64,000 nt of DNA from Oscillospiraceae bacterium (GCA_009777475.1 WRLU01000003.1:32417-96416), one strand, 5' to 3'. Shown: positions 18,106-28,045, counted from the first letter of the stretch. Made by a program: numbers and translations. Notes: generated by a model from the sequence alone, not told the origin.

Positions 18106-20235
18106 CTATGTGCGTACCCTTACACGGATCGCTTTACTCCATTTTTTAGTAGTTACCTTCTTTTTGCTGTTGCTGCTGAGACGGTATGACCTAATCTGCA
18201 CCCAGTAGGTTCTTCCCGCTACCAGCTTACTAATAGTCCTGCTCTTTGTTTTTTGCTTGTTGATATTTATGGTTTTTGCTTTTTTCATTTTTTTGTTGTC
18301 GGCATAACGGATTTGATAGCCGCTTACATTGCTGACAGTTTTGTAATTCACAGAAATCCGACGCTTCTTCTTGCTGCTGCCCTTAAGCTTCTTAGGTGCC
18401 GCGGGTCTCTTGGCCGCCCATACGGCGTACAGGGTAATAGTGCTGTTTGCGGAGGCTAAGTTGTTCACATTTGCTTTGTCTTTATATACTGCATTGCCGC
18501 CACTTTTAGTTGCCCAGCCCTTGAAGGTCCATCCTGCGCGATTAAGGTTGCCCGGCTTTGCCCTCAGGGCAGTTGTCACCCCGCGGGTGATCTTCTGGCT
18601 AGGCATGCTTCCCTTGCCGCCGTTTGCGCTGAACCTTACGGTGTAGGACTGGGTAAAGCGTGCTTCAAACCGGATGCTCCTCTTTGCCACGTCAGCCGCC
18701 GTCATGGTATAGTTAAAGGGGTTAGCCATGCTGACTCTGTTTCCGTCACGATACCAGCCGGCAAAGTCGAAGCCCGGATAGGGGTCGCACTCCAGCCTTA
18801 CGGTGCTTCCTGCTGTATAATTGCCGGGGCCGTTAGTTATATCCGCCGCATTAGATGGGCTGGCCGCTACACGCACCTCGCCCATAGGTACCGATCCGCT
18901 GAACTCCATAGAGTCAATGTAAATAACACCCTCCTTTATCACACTGTCATCGCTGTCGTAGTTGTCCAGATCCAAGGAAAACGGCAGACCTGTTTCGGTG
19001 TTTATTTTTGGGGTCTCCATGAGAACCCTGATATTTATGCCCCGGAATATATTCACTGTGCCTTCAGAGGTCTTAAACGCTGTTTTTTCTAAGTCAATAG
19101 AAATATCTGTCCACTCTTTGGTGATTTTTATGGGATTTCCGTCAGGATCCTTCATATCGGCAAATCTGATATAGTCGGTACTGCCGGAGCCGTCAGGGGA
19201 AACCTTCATGGCAAAAATATTTTCCTCCCCGCCGGCCTCGCCCTTTATGCGCATATTGAAGTATTTGTAAGCCTTGTTTTCAAAAATCCCGGTTAGCTCA
19301 GTATAGTCTGTCTCTTCATGAAGGCCCATCCCAAGGCCGCCTACATAAGCAGGCTTAGTTACACCCGCCTCCATTCCGGTTTTGGCGTCAAGCTTCCAAA
19401 CTTTGCCACTTCCACTTGTAGGATCGGCGATAATTGAGGATTTATAATTCCCCTGGCCGTTTAAGTACCTTCTGTCAGTCCACAATTTGTCTACCAAAAC
19501 CCCTATCCAAGACCACATTCTGTCAAGGCCGGATTTGTTTTGAGACAAATTATTGCCAGGCACAGGATTGGGCATACCCATCCAGTTAGGAAGGCTGTCC
19601 GCACCGACAGCGCGGTCTACATCTTCGTTTATGAGATACATCGAATCGGGAAATCTTTCCGCAATACTCAGGCTGACCCCGGCTTTATTGGAGGAAATAA
19701 CAACCGGGTTGGCCTCCTGGGGCGTCAGGGCTGAGGGGAGCTCAATATAGAAGCTCCGCGAATCTCCTGTAAGAGCGTTTTGAGCATCGGGGAAAAGGCC
19801 TGTACTATATGTAAGTGTGTCCATTGCCACGGCTGGGCCTGATCCTAATTTAATGTTAAAATCGGCAAAGACGCCATCAGCCGATGACAGGTTGATATGA
19901 AGCCACTTGAATTTCACGCCGCTCCACTCGCCAAGGCTTGGGTAGCTCATAGTCTGGGTAAATGACCCGCCTGCGCTGGTAAAGGTCAGGCTACGCCTCC
20001 CTGAGTTGGTACTCATAGTTGCTCCTTCGGAAGTCCGGTCAGGTGAATTATCGCTGAGGAAGAACGGTGCGCGGCCAGCGGTAAGCTTCCAGCCCTCAAA
20101 ATCCTCAAAAAGCAATGTGTCGGGGTAATTGGTCTCATCTGCCAATGCCTCGGGAAGATGGCTTGTGGACGGAATCAGTGCTAGGAAAAAAATCAGCGCA
20201 AGCGCGGCTGCAAGGGTGCGGTTGAATTTTCGCAT
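18106..20235 (-). CDS. Secreted multidomain surface protein with InlB-type repeat and FN3-like tail
   Basis: A 709-residue exported protein. The signal peptide is about residues 1-32. Residues about 38-440 form two beta-sandwich-like regions with the character of carbohydrate-binding modules, beginning TLLFEDFEGWKL and ending GVIYIDSMEFSGS; no catalytic motif is visible. After a DPYPGFDFAGWYRDG repeat comes one Listeria-Bacteroides repeat (FSANGGKGSMPSQKITRG to TITLYAVW). The protein ends in a lysine-rich FN3-like domain (VSNVSGYQIRYADNKKMKKA, WVQIRSYR, KWSKAIRVRVRT). AAAGGAGG precedes the ATG. It is likely a cell-surface or polysaccharide-binding protein. Confidence 0.8.
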   Translation of the reverse strand: MRKFNRTLAAALALIFFLALIPSTSHLPEALADETNYPDTLLFEDFEGWKLTAGRAPFFLSDNSPDRTSEGATMSTNSGRRSLTFTSAGGSFTQTMSYPSLGEWSGVKFKWLHINLSSADGVFADFNIKLGSGPAVAMDTLTYSTGLFPDAQNALTGDSRSFYIELPSALTPQEANPVVISSNKAGVSLSIAERFPDSMYLINEDVDRAVGADSLPNWMGMPNPVPGNNLSQNKSGLDRMWSWIGVLVDKLWTDRRYLNGQGNYKSSIIADPTSGSGKVWKLDAKTGMEAGVTKPAYVGGLGMGLHEETDYTELTGIFENKAYKYFNMRIKGEAGGEENIFAMKVSPDGSGSTDYIRFADMKDPDGNPIKITKEWTDISIDLEKTAFKTSEGTVNIFRGINIRVLMETPKINTETGLPFSLDLDNYDSDDSVIKEGVIYIDSMEFSGSVPMGEVRVAASPSNAADITNGPGNYTAGSTVRLECDPYPGFDFAGWYRDGNRVSMANPFNYTMTAADVAKRSIRFEARFTQSYTVRFSANGGKGSMPSQKITRGVTTALRAKPGNLNRAGWTFKGWATKSGGNAVYKDKANVNNLASANSTITLYAVWAAKRPAAPKKLKGSSKKKRRISVNYKTVSNVSGYQIRYADNKKMKKAKTININKQKTKSRTISKLVAGRTYWVQIRSYRLSSNSKKKVTTKKWSKAIRVRVRT

Positions 20236-20306
20236 TGGTTAGTCCTCCTTTAATTCTGCGCCTGAACAGCTCAGGCAAATTTCACACGGCGCCGCGGCTA
20301 ACGCCA

Positions 20307-20531
20307 TCATCCCGCATGGGCCGCCCTGGTGAGCAGTACTCCCATAGCTGCCGCTTTTTTATGCTCATACCCTGCTAGCTCTATCCTAGCAGAGATTGCA
20401 CCAAAAGGCAATACCCTTTGTAAGAAAAATTTTTGGATTTCAGCCTGGTGCAAAAGCTCCTGCGCCCGGCCTGCTGCATTTTCGCATATAAAGACCGCGC
20501 AAAAAAGAACCTGCTTGGGGTCATTTATCAC
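20307..20531 (-). CDS. Possible small protein, unknown
   Basis: A 74-codon frame starting at a GTG that overlaps the TGA of the upstream membrane-protein gene, with AAAAAAGGA 8 nt before it. The product (NDPKQVLFCAVFICENAAG region) has protein-like composition and no membrane segment, but matches no family I recognise. It fills most of the 292-bp gap between two minus-strand genes. It may equally be a chance frame. Confidence 0.3.
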   Translation of the reverse strand: MINDPKQVLFCAVFICENAAGRAQELLHQAEIQKFFLQRVLPFGAISARIELAGYEHKKAAAMGVLLTRAAHAG

Positions 20532-21883
20532 GGAAACGATCCTTTTTTAATGGAGAATTTCACCTGATTCGTTTTTTGTCCCCGGGCATTTACTCCACCG
20601 GTGTATTTAATATCCCGGAAAGGATTGTCGGCAGGCCAGTTGTCGCTGTCTATTTCCAAAATTATTTCATCAGCATTGTCAGGCATCCAGAAAAACAGGG
20701 CGGCATTGGTAAGCTTTTCAGGCTCTAGGCGCTGGGGGAGCGGCTGATCGGTTTGGGGAAGATAGCCCCGGGGCGGCTGGTCGGTTATCTCTAGTTTTTC
20801 CGTTTCCCCTGATGATAAAACCGCAGTCAGTGCCAGGTTGCCGCCGTTGCCTGCTTTGATGTGAATAGCCGAGCTGTTTGTGTTAAGCAGCTCCAGGATA
20901 ATCCGGAAGCATACCTCATTGCCGTTTTGTCTGATTCTGAGTATGCTTTTTGAAAGCGTAATCTCACAGCCGTCAAGAACTACATCATCTCCCAGGCCAA
21001 AGGCTTTAGACAAATATTTATCCTCAGTTTGCGGGTATGGCATATAGGGGCTGTTTCTGTGGTAAATGTCTATAAACAGTGCCGAGGCCAAAACCGCCAG
21101 GGTAACAGCCGCAGCAAGCAGGCCGACCGGCTTTGCTAATTCCTTCTCACGCTTTAGCCCGGGCAGATCGCGCAAATCTGCCAAATCATCCCCTCTTACG
21201 GCAGGGCGTATGTATACCCCGCTCCTCTCCTGCAAATCCGGCAGAATTGACTCGGCACCCGAAAAATAAAGGGGTATTTCTAAAGCCTGGTTGCGGTTTG
21301 CTGATTCGACATTTCGCCGTTTCATGCCCTCCGGGAGAAAGGCCATGCTGCCCGTCCGGCTACCAGCCGGGTCAAATGCACCGTATACCCTTAAAATTTT
21401 AGAGGTGCGGTCGTAATCAATCCTTTTGATTCCGGAATAGAGCATTGTCCAACAAAAACGCTCCTCAGCGCGTTTTTTTCTTGCCTGACGGCGGGTTAAT
21501 TCTAAAACAATCCTATCGCCCGCAAGTGTAAGGACAGGGTCCTTGAAACGGTGAATCCAAGAGGCCAAGCCGTAGGCCTGCCTGATGTAGGTTGCTGCCA
21601 GCACAGGAACGCCGAACAGCAAAACCGCCCCAAGACCAAAGCGCAGGGTCTGGGTTTTGTTTGCAAAAATCATGCCCCAGAATAATACCGAAAGCAGCCC
21701 GGACGCAGCAAACAAAAGCAACCCGCACCTGCAAAGCCGGTCGGGCAGAATGTTTTTTTTGTCAAGGCTCCGTGCCAGCCAGAGTATGCGGGCTTGCCTC
21801 CAGGGATCGGCCCTGCGGATTATCGGCTCCCTTGATGGGGGGAAGCTGTTGTCTTTGCTATATCCGGTATTTTGGTTTTCCAA
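20528..21883 (-). CDS. Membrane protein of unknown function with PH-like and DUF4352-like regions
   Basis: About 451 residues. The start is put at the TTG at 21883 because AAAGGGGGTG lies 8 nt upstream; an in-frame TTG at 21916 has only a weak site. Two hydrophobic segments (about residues 45-65 and 72-92) precede a cytoplasmic beta-rich region (LTLAGDRIVLELTRR to GVYIRPA) that could be PH-like. A third span (about 240-258) leads to an extracytoplasmic beta-sandwich (DGCEITLSKSILRI to FFWMPDNADEIILEID). No enzyme motif is seen. It follows mscS by 62 bp and may share its transcript. Confidence 0.65.
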   Translation of the reverse strand: MENQNTGYSKDNSFPPSREPIIRRADPWRQARILWLARSLDKKNILPDRLCRCGLLLFAASGLLSVLFWGMIFANKTQTLRFGLGAVLLFGVPVLAATYIRQAYGLASWIHRFKDPVLTLAGDRIVLELTRRQARKKRAEERFCWTMLYSGIKRIDYDRTSKILRVYGAFDPAGSRTGSMAFLPEGMKRRNVESANRNQALEIPLYFSGAESILPDLQERSGVYIRPAVRGDDLADLRDLPGLKREKELAKPVGLLAAAVTLAVLASALFIDIYHRNSPYMPYPQTEDKYLSKAFGLGDDVVLDGCEITLSKSILRIRQNGNEVCFRIILELLNTNSSAIHIKAGNGGNLALTAVLSSGETEKLEITDQPPRGYLPQTDQPLPQRLEPEKLTNAALFFWMPDNADEIILEIDSDNWPADNPFRDIKYTGGVNARGQKTNQVKFSIKKGSFP

Positions 21884-21945
21884 CAGGAATACACCCCCTT
21901 TTTTTATAGCTGACAATTATCCTTCAGGCAACCTATAATACATTC

Positions 21946-22803
21946 CTATTCGCTCCCGATTATCTCCAATTCATTCCCATCTGCGGTTTTTTCCTGCGCC
22001 TGCGCCAATGCCCCTGCCAGCCTGTGCAAAATTTCACGCCCCATCAAATCGGCTGAGCCGGGGCGGCAGGTTACCTTTAACCGCACCGAGTGACCCTCCT
22101 CGACAGGTGCAACCGAGGCCGATGGAGCCTCCTCCAGGCAAAAATCCTCCTGGGCTTTCTTGCCAGCTTCGTTGAAAATTTGCAGCAGCCCTGCCGGGTC
22201 TGTTTCCTGCGGGAAAATCCCTGAAACAAAAAACGCACGAGGCAGCAGCGAATGGTTAATCAAATTGAGAATACCGCCGTTAGGGACAATAAAAATATCA
22301 CCCGCAGGGTTTTTCAGTCGTGTTGAACGCAGACCCAGCTCGTCAACCGTTCCGGTAAATGCGGCAATTGTAACTTTGTCGCCAACCGCAAACTGGCCCT
22401 CGAGCAAAATAAAAAAACCGGCGATCATATCCCGCACCAGGGCTTGCGCGCCAAAGCCTATCGCAATGCCGACAACACCGGCGGCGGCGAGTACTGCCGA
22501 CATATTTACCCTAAAAACAGACTGCAGCAGCTGAATTGCCGCCATAATAACCACAGTGTATGTGATAATGCTGTTGATTAGCTTGCGCATGGTGTTAATG
22601 CGCTTATCGGTGCGGCTGCAACTGCGCCGTTTAAGTGCGCGGTTGACTAGCCTGCGGGCAATTTTAATAATCAAAAATGCTCCAATAGCCACAATAACCG
22701 CCGACACTGCCCGCCTGAGCGGGTTGGCAGGGTCAAGCGCGGCAAATGAGTCATATAACCCCTTTACCGCATTAAAAAAGCTTCCTGTCATAAGGCTGGC
22801 CAT
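21946..22803 (-). CDS. Small-conductance mechanosensitive channel, MscS family
   Basis: A 285-residue MscS-type channel that releases solutes on hypo-osmotic shock. There are hydrophobic spans near residues 27-47 and 70-92, then the pore-lining TM3 with AGVVGIAIGFGAQALVRDMI. The beta domain follows (FAVGDKVTIAAFTGTVDELGLRSTRLKNPAGDIFIVPNG), then a C-terminal alpha/beta region. AGGAAGGAAG lies just before the ATG. Confidence 0.93.
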   Translation of the reverse strand: MASLMTGSFFNAVKGLYDSFAALDPANPLRRAVSAVIVAIGAFLIIKIARRLVNRALKRRSCSRTDKRINTMRKLINSIITYTVVIMAAIQLLQSVFRVNMSAVLAAAGVVGIAIGFGAQALVRDMIAGFFILLEGQFAVGDKVTIAAFTGTVDELGLRSTRLKNPAGDIFIVPNGGILNLINHSLLPRAFFVSGIFPQETDPAGLLQIFNEAGKKAQEDFCLEEAPSASVAPVEEGHSVRLKVTCRPGSADLMGREILHRLAGALAQAQEKTADGNELEIIGSE

Positions 22804-22842
22804 GCTTCTCTTCCTTCCTGCCCGGCGGCAGAATTCCGACTC

Positions 22843-22882
22843 GGCGGCTCCCGTCCTCTTTTGAACGAGAGCCGCCTTTTTT
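22843..22882 (+). terminator. Hairpin with T-run, orientation opposite to the genes
   Basis: GGCGGCTC (22843-22850) pairs with GAGCCGCC (22869-22876) and is followed on the plus strand by TTTTTT. It lies between two minus-strand genes, so for their transcript the U-run is on the wrong side. It may be an intercistronic stem or a barrier to antisense transcription. Confidence 0.4.
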
Positions 22883-22905
22883 AGTTTAATTTCCGCAAGA
22901 GCCGA

Positions 22906-24942
22906 TTATTTTACCTTTACCTTCTTGGCCTTGGTCCAGCTACTGAAGAGTTGCTTGTTGTCTGAGTGGCGGCGGAAGGAACGCACCTGAATCCAGCGAT
23001 TCCTTTTTCTGGGGAGTTTTTTGATGCTGGCACTCAGCTTAGTGCTGGCCTTGAGGTTTTTTGCTTTCTTCATGTTTTTTGTTGCGGCGTGGCGGACCTG
23101 ATATCCGTCTACCCTGTTGCTATCGCCGTTCCTATAGGTAACGGTGGCTTGTTTTTTCTTCTTGCTGCTGGTTTTTACAGTCTTGGGGGCCTTGGGCCTT
23201 TTAGCTGTCCATACAGCGTGAAGGGTGATCGGGCCGTTAACCGTGATGCTCTTTCTGTTTGTATGAACAACCCTGCCAGTTGCGCTTGTGGCCCAGCCTT
23301 TGAAATCCCAGCCTGCTCTGGTGAAAGCGTTGGCTTTAAGTGCCTGGGCCGTGCCCGGCAGGAAGTCCTGGGCTGTCATGGATCCACTGCCCTTGTTGGC
23401 GCGGAAGGTTACCTTAACCGGGTTAATCTGGGTCCAGCGGGCGTACAGGGTGGTGCTGTGTGTTGTAGCCCGGCTGGAGGCAAAGTTCCAGGCACTGCCG
23501 CCTGTGCGGGCGGTGAACCATCCGGCAAACCTAAAGCCGGGGCGAGTCGGGTCGGCAGGCTTGCTTACCAGGCCGTCAACTCCGGTATTGCGTTTTGCCA
23601 CGGAACTTCCGCCGTTACTGTCAAAGGTTACGCTGGGAAGCTCGTTGGAAAGGTAGATTCTTCTGATGCCAACGCTTCCGTTTGTGCGGAAATGGAAGCC
23701 GACCTCATTATAGTCTCCTATTGCGATAGGACCTTTTCCCCACGCCTGTGAGTCGAACACAAAAATCTGGTTGCTGCCGGTAACTGTCTGGCCGCTGTCT
23801 GCCGAGCCGATATTGGGTAGGACAAACTGGGCATTCTGGTCCCCCGGATTTGGCGGCTGATATCCAAAGTCAAATCCAATTCCCTCGCCGCCAAGCATAG
23901 GGGCAAAAACATCCTTGGCAGAGGCACTGCCCTCAATGATAAAGTACCGGTAGCTTCTTAAAACGCTAATAGGGGCAACCGCACGATTGGGGCCAACCCC
24001 TATGACCTTGCCGCCTGGGCAGTGGGTCGCGACACCCTTGTTGTTGGTAATGGTAAGAGTGCCGTTGCTTCTTGAATATGACCCGCCCTCGTCGGTTAGT
24101 TCGGCACTACCGAACATCACCTTGTCGTCATGCTGGTATTGATCAGCTGCGCCCCTGCGCAGGGAGTAGGCTGCATCAAAAACAGTATATGTCTGACCCT
24201 GGGCGGGAAGGGTGTTGGTCAGATAAAAGTCGCGGATATAAAATTCCCCGGGCAATCTGAGCATCAAGCGGAGAGGATCCAGGAAGTCATCATCAAATGT
24301 CCACGCAACAGTACGCCAGCCGTTGCCCAGCTCTGCCTGCGCACACTTTTCCCAGTAGGCCTGGAAGTTCTGGCCCTTAATCGTACCTCCTGAGCCATCA
24401 ACGGTAAGGCCAATCCTTGCAGTATCGCCCTTGAAGGTCATAACAAGGTATTGGTAGTTATTGGGGAAATTACTTTCTGGGAAACCCGAAAAAGCACCGC
24501 CGTTTGCGGCACGCCCTACCTCATTGTCCTCCTCGTACCTTTCCATTGCGAGGTTATAGAAAAAGTCTTTTGAGTTTTCCAGCTTAAGCACTTTTTCGCC
24601 GTTGGGGCCTTCATTGACCATTGAGTATATGGCCTGATCACCTTCAGGGGTGAGCTTAGACTGGTCAGGAATATTGTAGCGGTTGTATTCCTTGTTGTTG
24701 TCGGGGTGATCGAGCCCATAAGGCTTGGTGGGATCAACCGGGCGGTTGAACACATAGCTGTAGCCAGCGCCATTGTCATCTTGCACCTTTGAGGTGTACT
24801 GGCTGCTGAAGTCGAAGATCACGAAGTCGTCAAGGCTGTGTGACGGTGGTGCCGCCATTGCCATAGGCAACAGGGTAAGCAGCATGGTAAGTGCCATGGC
24901 AATTGAAAGCGCGCGCTTGGTATGTTTTGCTGTGTTTCTCAT
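22906..24942 (-). CDS. Secreted surface protein with InlB-type repeats and FN3-like tail
   Basis: A 678-residue exported protein. The start is the ATG at 24942 with AAAGGAGG upstream; the signal peptide is about residues 1-30 (TKRALSIAMALTMLLTLLPMAMA). Two jelly-roll-like regions (about 35-240 and 245-445) resemble carbohydrate-binding modules without recognisable catalytic residues. Two Listeria-Bacteroides repeats follow (VTFDSNGGSSVAKRNTGVDG to TTLYARW; VTFRANKGSGSMTAQDFLPG to ITLHAVW). A terminal FN3-like basic domain ends SSWTKAKKVKVK. It belongs with the glycan-active genes upstream. Confidence 0.8.
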   Translation of the reverse strand: MRNTAKHTKRALSIAMALTMLLTLLPMAMAAPPSHSLDDFVIFDFSSQYTSKVQDDNGAGYSYVFNRPVDPTKPYGLDHPDNNKEYNRYNIPDQSKLTPEGDQAIYSMVNEGPNGEKVLKLENSKDFFYNLAMERYEEDNEVGRAANGGAFSGFPESNFPNNYQYLVMTFKGDTARIGLTVDGSGGTIKGQNFQAYWEKCAQAELGNGWRTVAWTFDDDFLDPLRLMLRLPGEFYIRDFYLTNTLPAQGQTYTVFDAAYSLRRGAADQYQHDDKVMFGSAELTDEGGSYSRSNGTLTITNNKGVATHCPGGKVIGVGPNRAVAPISVLRSYRYFIIEGSASAKDVFAPMLGGEGIGFDFGYQPPNPGDQNAQFVLPNIGSADSGQTVTGSNQIFVFDSQAWGKGPIAIGDYNEVGFHFRTNGSVGIRRIYLSNELPSVTFDSNGGSSVAKRNTGVDGLVSKPADPTRPGFRFAGWFTARTGGSAWNFASSRATTHSTTLYARWTQINPVKVTFRANKGSGSMTAQDFLPGTAQALKANAFTRAGWDFKGWATSATGRVVHTNRKSITVNGPITLHAVWTAKRPKAPKTVKTSSKKKKQATVTYRNGDSNRVDGYQVRHAATKNMKKAKNLKASTKLSASIKKLPRKRNRWIQVRSFRRHSDNKQLFSSWTKAKKVKVK

Positions 24943-25112
24943 AACGAGAACCTCCTTTAATTTTCCGGCAGGCAACCCTGCCTTTTTTATTTTTATAAAC
25001 TCCCAGCCATTGCCTGAGCTTTTATAACACAGTTACACGAGGGCTAATCATCCTCTTTTTTCAAAGGGCTCAAAAAACAACTCCTTATCGCCCCTTCCGC
25101 ATATCATGCCGC

Positions 25113-25253
25113 TCAATCTTCGCTTGGATGGCATTTTTTCGACTCTGCTTCATCTATAAGCTTTTCGATTACCCTTCCCATATTTTCATACGCCTCAAGC
25201 TCGTAAAGCTCCTTAAGCCCATAAAGAACCGCAAGAAATTCCAGCTTGGTCAT
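25113..25253 (-). CDS. 46-residue helical protein
   Basis: A short gene with GGAAGGGGTGATAGGGAA before its ATG. It lies 20 bp after the GH43 stop on the same strand, so it is probably the last gene of that transcript. The product starts MTKLEFLAVLYGLKELYELE and ends with acidic/basic residues and a single Cys. It looks like a soluble two-helix protein. I have the impression that similar short proteins starting MTKLEF occur in Clostridia, but no function is known to me. Confidence 0.6.
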   Translation of the reverse strand: MTKLEFLAVLYGLKELYELEAYENMGRVIEKLIDEAESKKCHPSED

Positions 25254-25273
25254 TTCCCTATCACCCCTTCCGC

Positions 25274-28009
25274 TTACCATGCCGTCACCGTCTGCAACGC
25301 CGTTGCCGCCTTCTTGGCCGTAGCCGCCTGCCGGAACCCATAGGTTTCACCTGACACAACAGATACTCCACCCTTGACTGCAAACGGCATGCCGTCATTC
25401 TGCATGACGCTGTTGATGCTGATGATTGTATTCGCTTTGTATTGGATGACATTTTTCTTTACGTTTATTTTATACTTAGTCGGCTTCATCTGGCTTGTGG
25501 CACGGACCTTCTTTTGTGCCGAGCCGGGGGTGAATCCGCCGGCATCCGTTGGTGCCGCCCTGTAGAAATACGTTGTTTTCAGCATAACCGGCTTACCGTT
25601 TTTCTCGTTCTCGCCAATTGGCTTGATACAAATGCCGCCGTCTGCTTGGAATCTGCCCCAGCCGCTGGCATCAACTGTTTTGCCGGGTTTGCCATTGCCG
25701 TTCAGTGCGGCAACACCGATTTGTATGTTGGTTTTTACTGCTGTTGTACCTTTCTTTTCAGTCAGCACCCACTGACCAAATTCCCCGCCGGATGCCGCGA
25801 TTTCGTAGTTGACCGCCAGCTTTGGCTTAGGCCGGGGGTTTATTGCCGGGAAAATTACTTCTGTTCCGCCCGCATTTTTGAGCTTTAGCGTCAAGCCTTT
25901 ATTGAGCAACTTGGGGAATTTTGCATCGTCAAGTGCGGCTTTTACCGCCTTGTAGCCATTGCCAATGTCGAACTCGACAGGGACAAACCCGGCTAGATCC
26001 AGGGTTTCAGTGGTAAGGTTAATTGTTGGTGTGCCGCTAGAATTGACGATGATGTCGGCGGGTGTAGTGTAGTCGATACAGCCATCGTCACAGCTACCGG
26101 GGGCGGGCGATGGGGTTAGTGCCGGGGGTGTGGGCGTCTCGTCCGGTGCTGCCGTAGGCGCGATCGTAGGCACGGCAGTGGGTGAGGCGGAGGGCGTTGC
26201 AATGGGCTCAATGGGGTCGCCCCACGGCCAGGTCATATAAGGTGTGCGTGCCGCGGGTGCCGGAGGATCTGCCCTGTAGTAGCCTACATCCCCGGCTTGA
26301 AGAATCTGCGGGTATACGGCAGGCGGCAAAACTGCCCCTGTTTGAGTATATATTCCGTTAAAGTTAATAGTTCCGTTAAAAACCCTGATTACATTATCGC
26401 CTGGGGCAAACTCAACCTCAATAGTTGCATACCAATTGGCAGACCAGCTTTTGGTTGGAACAAGCGCAACGAAATATTCAGTTCCGTTTACGGTAACCCT
26501 GGGATTCGATGTATACTCGTTGCCAATGCCATAGTGGAATGTAAGCAAGCCGCTGCCGCCCCCGGCGACATTTACCGTGCCTTGAGCCCAGGAGCCTGTA
26601 TTGTGCAGATCGCCTATGTTGCCGTTGTTGTTAGTGGCTCCGCCGGCAACTGTCCATCCCGAGGTGGAATGGTAGGATGCACCGCTGGGTGCAGTCTGGC
26701 TGATTTGGGTATTGCTCGGAGTACGGTAGTTGGCTTGAATGTTTGGCATTGGGTTAACAGGCTGTATACGCCCTTCGCTGTTGAAGCTGATTGGATCGCC
26801 GCATACGTTGCGCAGGTCACCCCTTCCGGTAAACGCCCCATTGTGGTAATACACAAACCAGTTATCTGATCCTATGGGGTACTCCACAATAGAGCCGTGG
26901 GAGGTGTTGATGGGTTCATCGAAATGCTCCCCGGCAAGACTGCCGGAAGGTGCAGGTGCAGTAACATTAGACATAACCACAATACCATCGTACCAAAATG
27001 GTCCTAATGGGTTTTTGGAAATCATCGCCGCCATAGACGGTCCGCCATTTACCCCGCCCGCATTGTCGTTGTTATATCTGGCATATATGAGATAATACAC
27101 ACCATTGCGCTTGACCATATCGGGTCCTTCATGGTAGAGCATTCCGGCAGAGCTTCCGCCGGGAACAAGGCTAAGGGAAGAACACGACAGACCTTGCCGC
27201 ACACAGTTGGGTGTAGTGCAGTTGCTTCCATCGGTGGCAATCAGCTTGGTGTTTTCCGTATCAATAGAGGGTACTATCGGATTGCCGCCGCCGTCATAAC
27301 GGAAAGTAAGCTCAGTGCCGAAGCATCTGCCGGCACCGCCCCAGTAAAGGTATGCACGGCTGTCGTCATCAATAAATATACTGGGGTCATAGCCGTGCTT
27401 GCCGCCTATTCCGTCAACCGGGCCTAAATCCGTAAACGGTCCTGCCGGGCTGTCAGGCGGGGAAACTGCTACAGCTACACGCCAGTTGTCGCCCCAGGGG
27501 TGACCTGTGGGGTGAGGGTAGAAGAAGTATACTCTCCTGTCAACCGGATTCCACACGGCATCGGGTGCCCACATAAAGGCATCGCCATTGTTCTCGGAGG
27601 GCTTGAGACCCCAGGAGAGATTGTCTGCCGCCAGAATTTCGCCGTGATCAAGCCAGTCCTGGCCGTTGTAGGACGAAAAAACGTGGTATTTATCCATGGT
27701 GTTGCAGGCATTGTTTGGGAAAACGTCCTGACTTGGGTACATCCACATACGCTCCTGCCTAACGCCGTTGCTGTAGATGAAATTGCCGTTGCTGTCTGTA
27801 TCCGGGATTGTTATTACCGAGGGATCAGCAGTATAGATAAGCCCACCGTCTGCCTTTTCAACGATAATAGGGTTGGTGAATTCAGGCGGGATAGGATCAC
27901 CGGGGCTTGTCGGCAACGAGCTTCCCCCGGATGCCGCAGGAAGCAGCAGACTAAGAAAACAAAGTGCCGCAATTATGGATATTTTACGCTTAGCTTTAAT
28001 CCTGAACAT
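25274..28009 (-). CDS. Secreted GH43 glycosidase (arabinanase-like) with CBM and shared C-terminal domain
   Basis: A 911-residue exported enzyme with a signal peptide at about residues 1-28. The GH43 five-bladed propeller shows all three catalytic positions: Asp in LIYTADPSVI, Asp in GYDPSIFIDDD and Glu in MLYHEGPDMVKR. Family members hydrolyse arabinans, arabinoxylans or xylo-oligosaccharides. A CBM6/35-like beta-sandwich spans about residues 445-570 (WTVAGGATNNNGN to FNGIYTQTG). A Pro/Thr/Ala linker (about 600-638) leads to the 270-residue C-terminal domain shared with the two metalloproteases. GGAGGAAG precedes the ATG. The beta-helix enzyme lies 36 bp upstream, in the same operon. Confidence 0.88.
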   Translation of the reverse strand: MFRIKAKRKISIIAALCFLSLLLPAASGGSSLPTSPGDPIPPEFTNPIIVEKADGGLIYTADPSVITIPDTDSNGNFIYSNGVRQERMWMYPSQDVFPNNACNTMDKYHVFSSYNGQDWLDHGEILAADNLSWGLKPSENNGDAFMWAPDAVWNPVDRRVYFFYPHPTGHPWGDNWRVAVAVSPPDSPAGPFTDLGPVDGIGGKHGYDPSIFIDDDSRAYLYWGGAGRCFGTELTFRYDGGGNPIVPSIDTENTKLIATDGSNCTTPNCVRQGLSCSSLSLVPGGSSAGMLYHEGPDMVKRNGVYYLIYARYNNDNAGGVNGGPSMAAMISKNPLGPFWYDGIVVMSNVTAPAPSGSLAGEHFDEPINTSHGSIVEYPIGSDNWFVYYHNGAFTGRGDLRNVCGDPISFNSEGRIQPVNPMPNIQANYRTPSNTQISQTAPSGASYHSTSGWTVAGGATNNNGNIGDLHNTGSWAQGTVNVAGGGSGLLTFHYGIGNEYTSNPRVTVNGTEYFVALVPTKSWSANWYATIEVEFAPGDNVIRVFNGTINFNGIYTQTGAVLPPAVYPQILQAGDVGYYRADPPAPAARTPYMTWPWGDPIEPIATPSASPTAVPTIAPTAAPDETPTPPALTPSPAPGSCDDGCIDYTTPADIIVNSSGTPTINLTTETLDLAGFVPVEFDIGNGYKAVKAALDDAKFPKLLNKGLTLKLKNAGGTEVIFPAINPRPKPKLAVNYEIAASGGEFGQWVLTEKKGTTAVKTNIQIGVAALNGNGKPGKTVDASGWGRFQADGGICIKPIGENEKNGKPVMLKTTYFYRAAPTDAGGFTPGSAQKKVRATSQMKPTKYKINVKKNVIQYKANTIISINSVMQNDGMPFAVKGGVSVVSGETYGFRQAATAKKAATALQTVTAW

Positions 28010-28045
28010 ACGCTACTTCCTCCTTTTTTAGATGCCGGATTGCCC

